Source of the DNA: Aequorivita viscosa
GTDB lineage: Bacteria > Bacteroidota > Bacteroidia > Flavobacteriales > Flavobacteriaceae
Length of the DNA stretch: 64,000 bases
Assembly: GCF_900106795.1 (NCBI RefSeq)
Contig: NZ_FNNS01000009.1
Span: 1 to 64,000, forward strand
Direction: 5' to 3'
Of the stretch, positions 37,417 through 46,886 are shown in pieces. A model generated the notes under the pieces. The model had not been told where the DNA came from, made no database searches, and was given only the letters and a program-made list of their open reading frames with translations. Position 1 is the first letter of the stretch; every line of letters begins with the position of its first letter. The position numbers and the translations under genes are program-made.

Positions 37417-40284
37417 ATGCTTATTAAAACATTTAAAACCAGTATTTTGGCTATTGGTGTCTTTTCATTATTCACTATGTCGTGTAATGACAACAAAGCC
37501 ATAACTCAAGACGAAAGTGCTAAACTTTCTGTAGATTTTGAAAAATACCAACTCGAGAATGGGTTGGAAGTCATTCTTCACCAAGATAAAAGTGATCCAA
37601 TCGTATCACTCGCCATTCAATACGGGGTGGGTTCCAATCGTGAAGTTACTGGTAGAACCGGTTTCGCCCACTTATTTGAGCATATGCTTTTTCAAGAATC
37701 GGAAAACGTACCACAAGATCAATTTTTCAAAACCATTCAAGATGTTGGAGGAACTTTAAACGGAGGAACTTGGAAAGATGGAACTGTTTATTACGAAGTA
37801 GTTCCTAAAAACGCAATGGAAACCGTAATGTGGCTGGAAAGCGACCGTATGGGATTCTTGATTAATACAGTTACCCAAGCTGCTTTCACGAATCAGCAGG
37901 AAGTAGTTCAAAATGAAAAGCGCCAACGTGTGGATAACAATCCGTATGGCCACACTCGCTATGTAATAGATAAAAGCTTGTACCCTGAAGGGCATCCGTA
38001 CAATTGGCAGGTAATAGGTGAATTGGAAGATTTACAAAATGCAACTGTAGAAGATGTGAAAGAGTTTTATGATAAATTCTATGGTCCAAATAACGCCACC
38101 CTTGTCCTTGCAGGTGATTTTGATACAGCCGAAGCCAAAAAATTGATTGAAAAATATTTTGGTGAAATTAAACGTCGCCAAGAAGTAGAACCTTTAAAAC
38201 CACAACGGGTAACCCTTGCCGAAACAAAAAGATTGTACCACGAAGACAATTTTGCAACTGCGCCACAACTAACAATGGTCTGGCCTACGCTGGAGCAGTA
38301 TACTGATGATGCCTATGCGCTAGACGTTTTAGAAGAAATTCTTTCCGAAGGAAAAAAGGCTCCTTTGTATAAAGTTTTAGTGAAAGGAAAAGACCTTACC
38401 TCAAGAACTACAGCTTATAACAGTTCTAATGAACTTGCAGGGGATTTTAGAATTTCCATTACTGCAAATAACGGGGTAGACTTAGACGCAATTGAAGCAG
38501 GAATCAACGAGTCCTTTGCCTTATTTGAAAAAGAAGGAATAACAGATAGCGATATAGAACGCGTAAAAGCAGGGCTTGAAACACAGTTCTACAACGGAAT
38601 TAGCAGCGTGTTGGGCAAGTCCTTTCAACTAGCAAATTACAATGTATTTGCAGGCGATCCTGGATTTATTACCCAAGACATTGAAAACATCAAAAAGGTT
38701 TCAAAGGAAGATGTACAACGAGTTTATGACACGTACATAAAAGGAAAACCTTACGTTATGACAAGTTTTGTTCCTAAAGGGCAGCTAGAACTTATTGCTG
38801 AAAATTCTGAAAAGGCAAATGTTGTAGAAGAAGAAATTAAAGAAAATGTGGCTGTAGAAGTAGAAGAAGCAGTTACCGAAATAGTTAAAACACCTTCAAA
38901 ATTTGATCGTTCCCTGCAACCAGCTCCAGGAGAATCACCAGCACTGAATATTCCTGAAATGTGGACGCAAACTTTGAGCAATGGAATGAAAGTTTCAGGA
39001 ATTCAACAAGATGAAATTCCAGTTGCAACTTTCAGTTTAGTTATTGAAGGCGGTCATTTAATGGACAATATGGAGAAGAATGGAGTGGCTAATTTGATGA
39101 CAGACATTTTGATGGAAGGAACGGCAAACAAAACACCTGAACAATTAGAAGAAGAAATTGCACTATTAGGAGCTAGTATCAATATGTACACCACACGAGA
39201 GTCTATTGTAATTAGAGGAAACACTTTGACGCGTAATTTGAAAAAGACAATGGATTTGGTAGCTGAAATTCTTCTAGAACCTCGTTGGGATGAAGCAGAA
39301 CTGGCTCGTGTAAAAACTAAAACGATTAACAATATAGAGCGTTCTGATGCCAATCCAAATGCCGTTGCAAGCCGAGTGTATGACAAGATTCTTTATGGTG
39401 AAGACCACATTTTCAGTTATCCAACTTCGGGAACAGTAGAATCAGTTAAGGCAATTGCAATGGAGGATTTGAAAGAATTTTACAATAATAACTTTTCACC
39501 TTCTATCAGTACATTTCAAATTGTAGGTAAAGTTGACAAAAATGCTGTGCTAACTAATTTGAAATCGTTGGAAGAACGTTGGCCAGCGAAGGAAGTTAGC
39601 ATTCCTGAATATCCAGTTGCGAATACAAGAGATAAGGCTTCTTTGTATTTTGTTGATATTCCAAATTCAAAACAATCGGTTATAAATATAGGGTATGTTG
39701 CTATTCCAAGAACCGACGCCGATTTCTATCCTTTGAAAGTTATGAACTATAAATTGGGAGGTTCTTTCTCTGGGAATTTAAACCTAATTCTTCGTGAAGA
39801 AAAAGGATACACCTATGGCGCTCGAACCAATTTTAGCGGTAGTAAAATTCCAGGAACTTTTACAGCATCGTCTAGTGTTCGTACCAATACTACAGGCGAA
39901 TCGGTTGAAATTTTTAGAGATCAAATTAATAAGTATAAAGAAGGAATTTCAAAAGAAGATCTTGATTTTACTAAAAATGCCCTAATCAAATCGAATGCAC
40001 GACGTTTTGAAACTCAGTCTTCTTTGTTAGGAATGCTTCAGGAAATAAACCAGTACAATCTTGCCGATAATTATATTGAAGACGAAGAAACTATTGTTAG
40101 AAATATGACCTTGGAAGAACATAAGGCTCTAGCAAATAAGTATTTGGATGCATCAAAAATGGCGTATGTAGTGGTAGGAGATGCCGAAACCCAATTTGCG
40201 CAATTCAAGAATATGGGCTTTGATGAGGTAAAACTTGTCGATAAAAATGCAGAAGAAGTAAAGCTCGAAAATGTTAAAATGTGA
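37417..40284 (+). CDS. M16 family zinc metallopeptidase, double-domain lipoprotein
   Basis: 955 aa. The signal peptide ends in a lipobox (FTMSC, Cys23), predicting a membrane-anchored periplasmic protein. The N-terminal M16 half carries the inverted zinc motif HLFEH (His85, Glu88, His89) and a downstream glutamate region (NEKRQRVDNNPYGHTRY). After an acidic linker around residues 465-495 comes a second M16-like half without HxxEH (TQTLSNGMKVSGIQQ...), the usual inactive partner. Such proteins degrade peptides in a clam-shell chamber. A near-consensus TACCTTTA lies about 30 bp upstream and a terminator follows. Confidence 0.9.
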   Translation: MLIKTFKTSILAIGVFSLFTMSCNDNKAITQDESAKLSVDFEKYQLENGLEVILHQDKSDPIVSLAIQYGVGSNREVTGRTGFAHLFEHMLFQESENVPQDQFFKTIQDVGGTLNGGTWKDGTVYYEVVPKNAMETVMWLESDRMGFLINTVTQAAFTNQQEVVQNEKRQRVDNNPYGHTRYVIDKSLYPEGHPYNWQVIGELEDLQNATVEDVKEFYDKFYGPNNATLVLAGDFDTAEAKKLIEKYFGEIKRRQEVEPLKPQRVTLAETKRLYHEDNFATAPQLTMVWPTLEQYTDDAYALDVLEEILSEGKKAPLYKVLVKGKDLTSRTTAYNSSNELAGDFRISITANNGVDLDAIEAGINESFALFEKEGITDSDIERVKAGLETQFYNGISSVLGKSFQLANYNVFAGDPGFITQDIENIKKVSKEDVQRVYDTYIKGKPYVMTSFVPKGQLELIAENSEKANVVEEEIKENVAVEVEEAVTEIVKTPSKFDRSLQPAPGESPALNIPEMWTQTLSNGMKVSGIQQDEIPVATFSLVIEGGHLMDNMEKNGVANLMTDILMEGTANKTPEQLEEEIALLGASINMYTTRESIVIRGNTLTRNLKKTMDLVAEILLEPRWDEAELARVKTKTINNIERSDANPNAVASRVYDKILYGEDHIFSYPTSGTVESVKAIAMEDLKEFYNNNFSPSISTFQIVGKVDKNAVLTNLKSLEERWPAKEVSIPEYPVANTRDKASLYFVDIPNSKQSVINIGYVAIPRTDADFYPLKVMNYKLGGSFSGNLNLILREEKGYTYGARTNFSGSKIPGTFTASSSVRTNTTGESVEIFRDQINKYKEGISKEDLDFTKNALIKSNARRFETQSSLLGMLQEINQYNLADNYIEDEETIVRNMTLEEHKALANKYLDASKMAYVVVGDAETQFAQFKNMGFDEVKLVDKNAEEVKLENVKM

Positions 40285-40342
40285 TTGCGAAGTTATTAGG
40301 TTACTATGATGTATTGAGTAACTAATTAAGTATTATAAATTT

Positions 40343-40380
40343 AAAGGAAGGGAGGCACAAACGCTTCCCTTCTTTGATTT
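40343..40380 (+). terminator. Rho-independent terminator after the M16 peptidase gene
   Basis: AAAGGAAGGGAGGC and GCTTCCCTTCTTT form a GC-containing hairpin with a short loop and a T-rich tail about 60 bp after the stop codon. Confidence 0.75.
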
Positions 40381-40473
40381 TAAAACTAATTCAATTGCTA
40401 CCTTTACATTACTGATAATTTTGGTGAAGTGAAGGAGATTAAGTCATTTTAGCTTTATTCTATTTGAAAAATT

Positions 40474-41673
40474 ATGCGTGCCTATAACTTTTTTGTAATT
40501 GTACTATTATGCGTTTTCATCTTTTTGGTAGATGCCGCCGCCTATTATTGGTTATTATCCATACTTGAAATAATTCCTTCGTCTTTCTTAACTACGCTAA
40601 TAAAAATTCTTTTCTGGTTTTTCACCTTCGGACTTATTTCTGCTATTTTGATCCTCAAACTAAGCCTAAGCTATATAGATCCATCCAGACGCCAAAGGCT
40701 TATATCTTCAATGTACGGACTTACGGTATCCTCCTTTATTCCCAAGATTGTCTTTGTGGTAATTATTAGTCTTTTACATTATTCTAATTATATTTTTTCC
40801 GACAGTCAGTCCGTAATTTGGGTCTCAATAGCTGGTTTGGTGGCGGGTTTTTTGCCGTTTTTTGTTATTGTTTATGCCACACTAAAAGGGCTTTATAGGT
40901 TTAAGGTATATAATATTACACTAAAGAACGAAGCTTTGAAAAACCTGCGAATTATTCAGATTTCAGATTTGCATTTAGGCAGCTTTCGTTCGCAATACAA
41001 AGTCTTTGATCGTGCCATAAAAATGATAAATGATCTTGAGCCAGACTTTATTTTCTTTACCGGCGACCTTGTTAATAATTATGCGTGGGAACTAAAAGGA
41101 TGGGAAGATAGTTTTAAGAATCTGGTAGCAAAACGAGGCAAATATGCTGTTTTGGGAAATCACGATTATGGTGATTATAGTGTGTGGCCAAGTCCAGAAG
41201 AAAAACAAACTAATTTTGAAGCCATTAAAGGTTTTTTTAATGAAATAGGGTTTACATTGCTTTTAAATGAAGCCGAAACCGTAATCGTAAATTTTCAGGA
41301 AGTTGCCATTGTGGGCGTTGAAAATTGGGGGAAGCCACCGTTTAAACAATATGGCGATTTACCAAAAGCCTTGTCTAATGTTACAGACGTTTCTACCAAA
41401 ATACTTTTAAGCCACGACCCGAGCCATTGGAAAGAAGAAGTACTGAATCATCCCGATATTTTCTTGACGCTTTCTGGGCACACACACGGAATGCAAGCGG
41501 GAGTTTCGATTGCTGGAAAGCAATGGAGTCCCATTAAATACAAATACCGTGAATGGGCAGGGCTGTATCAGGAGAACAACCAATTTTTGTATGTAAATCG
41601 AGGCTTGGGATGGATGGGTTTTCCGGGAAGATTGGGGATGCGACCTGAAATAACGTGTATTGACTTCGAATAA
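40474..41673 (+). CDS. Membrane-bound calcineurin-like metallophosphoesterase
   Basis: 399 aa. Four hydrophobic helices in the first 145 residues precede a calcineurin-like phosphoesterase domain with its metal-ligand motifs in order: ISDLHLGS (about 164), FTGDLVNN, GNHDYGDY, SHDPSHW and SGHTHGMQ. The layout matches the YkuE/YaeI-type family. Natural substrates are not established. Flanked by terminators on both sides. Confidence 0.9.
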   Translation: MRAYNFFVIVLLCVFIFLVDAAAYYWLLSILEIIPSSFLTTLIKILFWFFTFGLISAILILKLSLSYIDPSRRQRLISSMYGLTVSSFIPKIVFVVIISLLHYSNYIFSDSQSVIWVSIAGLVAGFLPFFVIVYATLKGLYRFKVYNITLKNEALKNLRIIQISDLHLGSFRSQYKVFDRAIKMINDLEPDFIFFTGDLVNNYAWELKGWEDSFKNLVAKRGKYAVLGNHDYGDYSVWPSPEEKQTNFEAIKGFFNEIGFTLLLNEAETVIVNFQEVAIVGVENWGKPPFKQYGDLPKALSNVTDVSTKILLSHDPSHWKEEVLNHPDIFLTLSGHTHGMQAGVSIAGKQWSPIKYKYREWAGLYQENNQFLYVNRGLGWMGFPGRLGMRPEITCIDFE

Positions 41674-41720
41674 TATATAGTCTTGGTATTTTTAATTAGT
41701 GTGGCTTTCATATTTCAAAA

Positions 41721-41756
41721 AAAATAGATTTAACCTTGACGGCTAAATCTATTTTC
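41721..41756. terminator. Bidirectional terminator between convergent genes
   Basis: AAAATAGATTTAACC and GGCTAAATCTATTTT form an almost perfect hairpin around TTGAC, flanked by A-runs and T-runs. It lies between the stops of the phosphoesterase (41673) and the DJ-1-like gene (41780). Confidence 0.8.
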
Positions 41757-41779
41757 GAAGTTTTACTGTTTACAACTAA

Positions 41780-42328
41780 TTAAGCATGTTGCAGTTCGTG
41801 CTTTCCTTCTTTTATTTCCTCAATTAATTTACTGTTGAATGCTGGAAGGTCATCTGGATTTCGGCTAGTAACAAAAGCTTCATCAACAACAACTTCCTCA
41901 TCAACCCAATGCGCACCAGCGTTCTCCAAATCTTTTCGGATGGAAGCGTACGATGTCATTTTTCTACCTTCTACAACTTCTGCATTAATTAAAGACCAAG
42001 GGCCGTGGCAGATAGCCGCTACTGGTTTCTTTTGTTTAAAGAAATCCCTTATAAATTGAAGAGCATCTTCATTAGTACGTAACTTATCGGGATTAATAAC
42101 GCCACCAGGTAATACTAGGGCATTGTAATCGCTAGCACTCACATCTTTCAACACCTTATCTACTTCGTATTCGTTGCTCCAATTTCCTTTGCTCCAACTT
42201 TTAATTTTTCCAGAGTTTGGACTTACAATATCTACATTAAATCCTTCTTTCTCCATCGCTTCTTTTGGGGATTTCAATTCACTTTCTTCAAATCCATCTG
42301 TTGCCAAAATTGCTATTCTCTTATCCAT
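41780..42328 (-). CDS. DJ-1/PfpI family protein (type 1 glutamine amidotransferase-like)
   Basis: 182 aa, cytoplasmic. The nucleophile elbow AICHGPW (Cys107, His108) and the DGFEESEL glutamate (residues 14-15) are the catalytic signature of the PfpI/YhbO branch of the DJ-1 superfamily. Members have been described as proteases, glyoxalases or protein deglycases, so the exact reaction is uncertain. A near-consensus TACCTTTA on the minus strand (42362-42369) may be its -7 box. Confidence 0.9.
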   Translation of the reverse strand: MDKRIAILATDGFEESELKSPKEAMEKEGFNVDIVSPNSGKIKSWSKGNWSNEYEVDKVLKDVSASDYNALVLPGGVINPDKLRTNEDALQFIRDFFKQKKPVAAICHGPWSLINAEVVEGRKMTSYASIRKDLENAGAHWVDEEVVVDEAFVTSRNPDDLPAFNSKLIEEIKEGKHELQHA

Positions 42329-42507
42329 AATTTTCTGTTTTTTAATTAATATTTCTTTTGTGTAAAGGTAAGATTCATAGCTCGTTTACTGTATTAAGTA
42401 AATTGTAAACCTATGATAAAAAGCGTTAAAACCATTATTAATGAAGGAGTTGTGAGCTTTTAACGTGTGTTGAACAAGGTGGATCAAAGTCCAAAACCTG
42501 TTTCTTA

Positions 42508-44697
42508 TTAATAACAATCCATTTTTAGATGCCCATTATTAATTAGGGTATCTAAAGTTGTATCCGAATTTATCAGTATTTTTTCTATAACATCCATAAC
42601 TCCGTGTTGCATCGTTAGGGAGCCACAAATCATAATTGTACCACCATTCTTGATTGTTTTTAGAATGGTTGTTTGTTGTTGTAGGACTAAATCTTGAACA
42701 TATTGCTTATTTTCTTTTCTTGAATAACATTTGTGAAGGCTAAGGTTTGAATTTTTTAAGTTTTCGAGTTCCAAGAAGTTATCATAAATATTTGAGGATT
42801 CTTTTACACGACCGCCCCACAAAAGCACTACATCGGCGTTTTTGTTTTCTTTTATCATTCCCAAAAACGGAACTATTCCTGTGCCGTTGGATATTAATAT
42901 TGCCGATTCAGAATATATTGGAAAGTGGAACTGTGAATTTGTTTCAACAGCTGCCTTAAAAATATCATTTTTGTTCAATTTAAAAAGGAAAGAAGATCCA
43001 AGACCAAATTCGTGCTTTTTGATGCTTAATATTATCTCATCGCCTATTTTAGCAATGGAGTATTGTCGAGCGGTTTTAGTGCCCGCAGGTAAAATAGAAA
43101 GTAGGTCTCCAGATGTAAATTTAATTTTACGCTTTGGTTTTATGCGAAGCAAAAAGGTGTTATCTATATTTAGTTCGCTTCTTTCTACAACTTTAAAAGA
43201 AATTAGTTTTAGTTTTTTAGATTGCTTTGGCGGATCAATTTTTAAAGGCACTGCTGTTAGTTTACTCCATTGCTGTGCCCATTTTTGAAAGTCGACGAAA
43301 TTGGAATTGTCAATTTTGTAGAGGGGTAAGACGCGATGAAAACCTTTTCTTGTTTGGAAAAGTAAATCTATTTCCTTTGCAAACTGACAATAATCGGGAT
43401 AATTCAAGGATCCAAATCCTACAACGGAAAAGTTTATAGTGTTTGGTTGCTTAACAAATTCAAAAAGGGTTTTAAACTTTCTTGCGTTGGTAGGTGGTTC
43501 TCCCTCACCATAAGTTGAGGTTAGTACAATAATGTGTTTAGCTTTTGCATAAGTAGAATAGTTGTTTAATTCTGTTAAAAAAACGTCTTTACCTTTTAAG
43601 GTAAGTGCCTTCTGAAGTCGGATTGCAAAATCGAAAGAGGTTCCGGTTTCAGAGCCAATCAAAATTATGTATTCACAAACGTCTTTATCTAGTTTTTTTG
43701 AGATTGCACCTAATTTTTTACATCTTTTCAAGGTCATTACGAATCCTGAATACATAAAGAAAACAATGGATGCGCTTGCAACCAATAGTACGATTGACCA
43801 CAGCACACTGCCTTCACCTGTATGAAGTGCTATGCTTAAGCGTGAAGCTAATGTTACAAAAGGATATGAAGCTGAGCTTACAATAGCGCCTGTTTGTTGA
43901 TTTAAAAGGACTTCCTTATTTTTTAATGCAATGTGAAAATAATCATCGGCAGCATCGGAAAAAGGAAATGCTACATTCCTTATTTTAGAGAGTTTTGTTT
44001 CTTTAAAAAAAGGAATTTCTGATAGTTTCCCATATGTATTTGGTGCGTTTGAAACTGCCACTTCCTGTAACTCAATTGTAGAATTTGGTAAAAGATTGAA
44101 TCTTTCGGCAGAAAGATAAACTCCTGTAAGGGAAAGAATAATTATAGGAAGAAGTAACCATCTACTTAGAATAACGTGATAGCGCATTTCAAAATACTCC
44201 TTTTGTACTTTCGAAAATAGTTTTTTTATTCCGCCTTGTCTTTTTGCTAAAAGAAAGATACCAGTAATAGCAATAATAAATAGTAAAAATGAAACCAGAC
44301 CAACAAAAAACCGCCCAACACTTTTTAGAAATAATGAACGGTGCAAGTTGGTGGCAAAGCGGTAAATCTCCGGTCTTTTAGTAACTTCACCTATCTGTTC
44401 TCCTGTTTTTGGGTTGATGTAAATATCTAATGTTTCAAAATCTTCGTTGAGTACAGATGCCTTTACGAAGCCAGAAGATTCTACTTCCAAAAAAAATACT
44501 TCTGCGTAATTCTCTTTTAATCCAACAATCGCTGTTGCCAAAGAAACGTTTTCTAGATTTGAAACACCGTAATCCTTTGTTTGATGTATAATTGGCTCAA
44601 CAGCTAAGATAACTCCTGTAATTGAAGCGATCAAAAGGAATAGGGAAGAAGCTAAGGCAAGTATTAAATGGCAGTATCTCCAGATGGAAATTGTCAT
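42508..44697 (-). CDS. PepSY-TM / flavodoxin / NAD(P)H reductase fusion, probable ferric-type reductase
   Basis: 729 aa, last gene of the haem/iron operon. Residues 1-330 are a PepSY-associated membrane part with about four helices and conserved histidines (RYCHLILALASS, ATNLHRSLFL, ALHTGEGS). A flavodoxin-like FMN domain follows (ILIGSETGTSFDFA, about 345-490), then an FAD/NAD(P)H ferredoxin-reductase module (ARQYSIAK, SNGTGIVPFLGM, LWGGRVKESS, MICGSLTMQHGV). This is the layout of a cytochrome P450-reductase-like electron donor fused to a PiuB-like membrane protein. It probably passes electrons across the inner membrane to ferric iron, haem or a siderophore; the substrate is inference. Confidence 0.85.
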   Translation of the reverse strand: MTISIWRYCHLILALASSLFLLIASITGVILAVEPIIHQTKDYGVSNLENVSLATAIVGLKENYAEVFFLEVESSGFVKASVLNEDFETLDIYINPKTGEQIGEVTKRPEIYRFATNLHRSLFLKSVGRFFVGLVSFLLFIIAITGIFLLAKRQGGIKKLFSKVQKEYFEMRYHVILSRWLLLPIIILSLTGVYLSAERFNLLPNSTIELQEVAVSNAPNTYGKLSEIPFFKETKLSKIRNVAFPFSDAADDYFHIALKNKEVLLNQQTGAIVSSASYPFVTLASRLSIALHTGEGSVLWSIVLLVASASIVFFMYSGFVMTLKRCKKLGAISKKLDKDVCEYIILIGSETGTSFDFAIRLQKALTLKGKDVFLTELNNYSTYAKAKHIIVLTSTYGEGEPPTNARKFKTLFEFVKQPNTINFSVVGFGSLNYPDYCQFAKEIDLLFQTRKGFHRVLPLYKIDNSNFVDFQKWAQQWSKLTAVPLKIDPPKQSKKLKLISFKVVERSELNIDNTFLLRIKPKRKIKFTSGDLLSILPAGTKTARQYSIAKIGDEIILSIKKHEFGLGSSFLFKLNKNDIFKAAVETNSQFHFPIYSESAILISNGTGIVPFLGMIKENKNADVVLLWGGRVKESSNIYDNFLELENLKNSNLSLHKCYSRKENKQYVQDLVLQQQTTILKTIKNGGTIMICGSLTMQHGVMDVIEKILINSDTTLDTLINNGHLKMDCY

Positions 44698-44808
44698 TGC
44701 TGTGCGACTTTAGATTTTTGAATTAGGATTGGATGACTTAAGACGTAGGACTAATGTGAAACTATAATGTAGGTACTACGTCCAAGTCCTCAGGTATTAA
44801 TTCGTTTT

Positions 44809-45294
44809 TTATTGCGTGAGCATACGTACGTAACGGATAAAGCCTTTCCCTTCTTTTTTAGAGTTCAGGCTTTCTGTCGTAAGCGGAAATTGAAGATCAT
44901 CTTTATAATATTTTTGATCTTCGACGGACGTTTCAAATCGCAAAGAGTAACCCTTATCTATTTTATTTATTGGAATTTGCAAAATACTAACAGTGCGTTC
45001 ACCACCGCTAATTGTTTCTCCAGAAATAGCATCGATATTCGGGCGACGTTTACCATAAAATTTCCACCATTCACTTATTTCACTATACCATTCAGGGTCT
45101 TTTCCTAAAACGTTTAAAGTTTCTTCGTATTCTCCATTAGGGTTCATCAAGGAAACTATAACATAAGCACCTTCACCATTGTAATTTGTCATTTGTATAA
45201 GGCATTTAACAGGTTTGGTTTCATTGATTGTAAATCCAACCGTTAGAAAAATAAGGATAAAAAAGACAGGTATTATTTTAGATAACTTCTTCAT
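44809..45294 (-). CDS. DUF2271 domain exported protein
   Basis: 161 aa. The signal-like N-terminus (KIIPVFFILIFLTVGFTI) is followed by a single DUF2271 domain (IQMTNYNGEGAYVIVSLMNPNGEYEETLNVLGKDPEWYSEISEWW...DAISGETISGGERT). DUF2271 proteins are often encoded beside PepSY-TM proteins, as here, where the reductase follows after 111 bp. It starts 1 bp after the ankyrin gene stop. Function unknown; a periplasmic accessory to the reductase is inferred. Confidence 0.85.
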   Translation of the reverse strand: MKKLSKIIPVFFILIFLTVGFTINETKPVKCLIQMTNYNGEGAYVIVSLMNPNGEYEETLNVLGKDPEWYSEISEWWKFYGKRRPNIDAISGETISGGERTVSILQIPINKIDKGYSLRFETSVEDQKYYKDDLQFPLTTESLNSKKEGKGFIRYVRMLTQ

Positions 45295-45295
45295 A

Positions 45296-46786
45296 TTATT
45301 TCAAAAAATTTAAACTTATATTTTGTTTTTGCAACTGTTCATTTTCGCTCGCTAAATCGAAAGCTGTTTCGTCAAAGCCAGTTTTGACGTTTTTATTAGC
45401 GCCAATGGAGATTAAATATTTCATCATTTCATCATTTTCAGCTTTCATTGCAGCCTGATGTAACGCTGTTATACCTTCATTGTTTTTGGCATTTACAGGA
45501 ATTTGAAAAGTTGCGAGACGCTTCATCAATTCAAGATTGTTTTCACTGGCTGCAAAATGGCAGAGCGTATTGCCATTGGCTTGAGTAGTATTTAATTTTA
45601 ACCCGATTGTTTTGAGTATTTCTAATTTGGTTTCAAAGGCATCAGAGTTATTTGCTAAGTATGATTTGGCCAAATAGTATGCGACAGTATTACCATTTGA
45701 GTCTTTTGCCATAGCATCACTTCCTTTTTGTAATAAGAAATCAACTATTTGTGGATTATTTCCAGCTACAGCAAGCATTAGAGCAGTTTGACCTTTGTTA
45801 TTTGCGTAGTTATAATCATTAAGATTATTCGAAAGCAGTTTTACTATTTCTAACTTATTGCGTGAAGCAGCGTTTAAAAAAGGAGTATTACCTTCTGAAT
45901 CTTTTTGATTTACATCTGCGCCAGCTGAAAGAAAAAGTTCAAAAATATTCTTATCTGAAGTGCTATATGCCAATCGATGCAAAGGGGTGAAGCCATCTAT
46001 CGTAACAATATTGGGTTTAAGGCCTAAGTTTTTAAGGTATTGAAAAACTTCAAATTTGTTTTCAAACCCTCTTGTTCCTTGCGCTGCAAAAAGAAAAGCA
46101 TTGCCTCCATTTTTGTTCAAGGTTTTGTAATCCACACCTTTGTTAACTAACAAGTTTAAGAATTCAATATTTCCGCGTCTGGTCGCATAATTGAATATGC
46201 CATTTCCCTCATCGTCGGTGCTATTTAACGAAATACCCTTCTCGATAAAGTAATTAATGTCCGCTTCATTTTTTAAATAAGGTGCTGCAAGAAGCAAGGT
46301 ATTCGCGCCATTTTGGTCTTTTTCTCGGGTAAGATCAACACCTTTTGCTATAAACAAATTATAAATTTCACGATTTGTAAGTCCCGAAGTAGCGGCAAAG
46401 GTAAGCGGAGTATTTCCGCGGCTATCACGTGCCGTTATGGAAGAGCCTTTTTCTAATAAAGAAATAACATTCTGAATTTCTCCAGCATAGGCCGCCCAAT
46501 GTAAATAAATTCGACTGTCGTGCGTGCGTTTATCGATGGGATTGCCTTCTAAGGACAATAAATAATTTATAATTTTATTGTCAGTTTTGGTAATTAGGGC
46601 ATATACGGTAGCGTCAAAACCGTTTTCATTTAGTGCGGTTGGATCGTGCCCTTCCGAAATCTTTTGTTTTAAGGTTTCTAAACTTGGGTTTTGTAACCAA
46701 AACGCACGGTCAGCAAGTACATTCTGTTGCTGTGCTAAAGCGCTGAAAGTTACTAGAAACAATAGGATTTTGAGTGTTATTTTCAT
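45296..46786 (-). CDS. Exported ankyrin-repeat protein in the haem/iron operon
   Basis: 496 aa from ATG at 46786; the frame extends to 46819, but the ATG begins a signal peptide (MKITLKILLFLVTFSALAQQ). The mature part is almost entirely ankyrin repeats, about 12 to 13 by eye, recognisable by GNTPLTFAA, GNTPFLNAASRNKLEIVKLL, GQTALMLAVAGNNPQIVDFLLQKG and GITALHQAA. Ankyrin repeats bind proteins; the signal peptide puts this scaffold in the periplasm or beyond. It ends 1 bp before DUF2271, so coupling is likely. Its role in iron uptake is unknown. Confidence 0.88.
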   Translation of the reverse strand: MKITLKILLFLVTFSALAQQQNVLADRAFWLQNPSLETLKQKISEGHDPTALNENGFDATVYALITKTDNKIINYLLSLEGNPIDKRTHDSRIYLHWAAYAGEIQNVISLLEKGSSITARDSRGNTPLTFAATSGLTNREIYNLFIAKGVDLTREKDQNGANTLLLAAPYLKNEADINYFIEKGISLNSTDDEGNGIFNYATRRGNIEFLNLLVNKGVDYKTLNKNGGNAFLFAAQGTRGFENKFEVFQYLKNLGLKPNIVTIDGFTPLHRLAYSTSDKNIFELFLSAGADVNQKDSEGNTPFLNAASRNKLEIVKLLSNNLNDYNYANNKGQTALMLAVAGNNPQIVDFLLQKGSDAMAKDSNGNTVAYYLAKSYLANNSDAFETKLEILKTIGLKLNTTQANGNTLCHFAASENNLELMKRLATFQIPVNAKNNEGITALHQAAMKAENDEMMKYLISIGANKNVKTGFDETAFDLASENEQLQKQNISLNFLK

Positions 46787-46886
46787 AGAATTATATTTCA
46801 AAAAACAAACCCTTAGCACCTCTTCATTTAAGCTAAAGTTAATTTTGGAGCTTAGTCGAGAGGTGCGGGAGTTTATAGGATGCCTG

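Noticed and set aside
44744-44752. GTAGGAC near the PepSY gene as a further copy of the TGTCCTAC element
   Set aside because: Only 7 bases match, GTACTGTC is absent and it is not placed relative to a -7 box.
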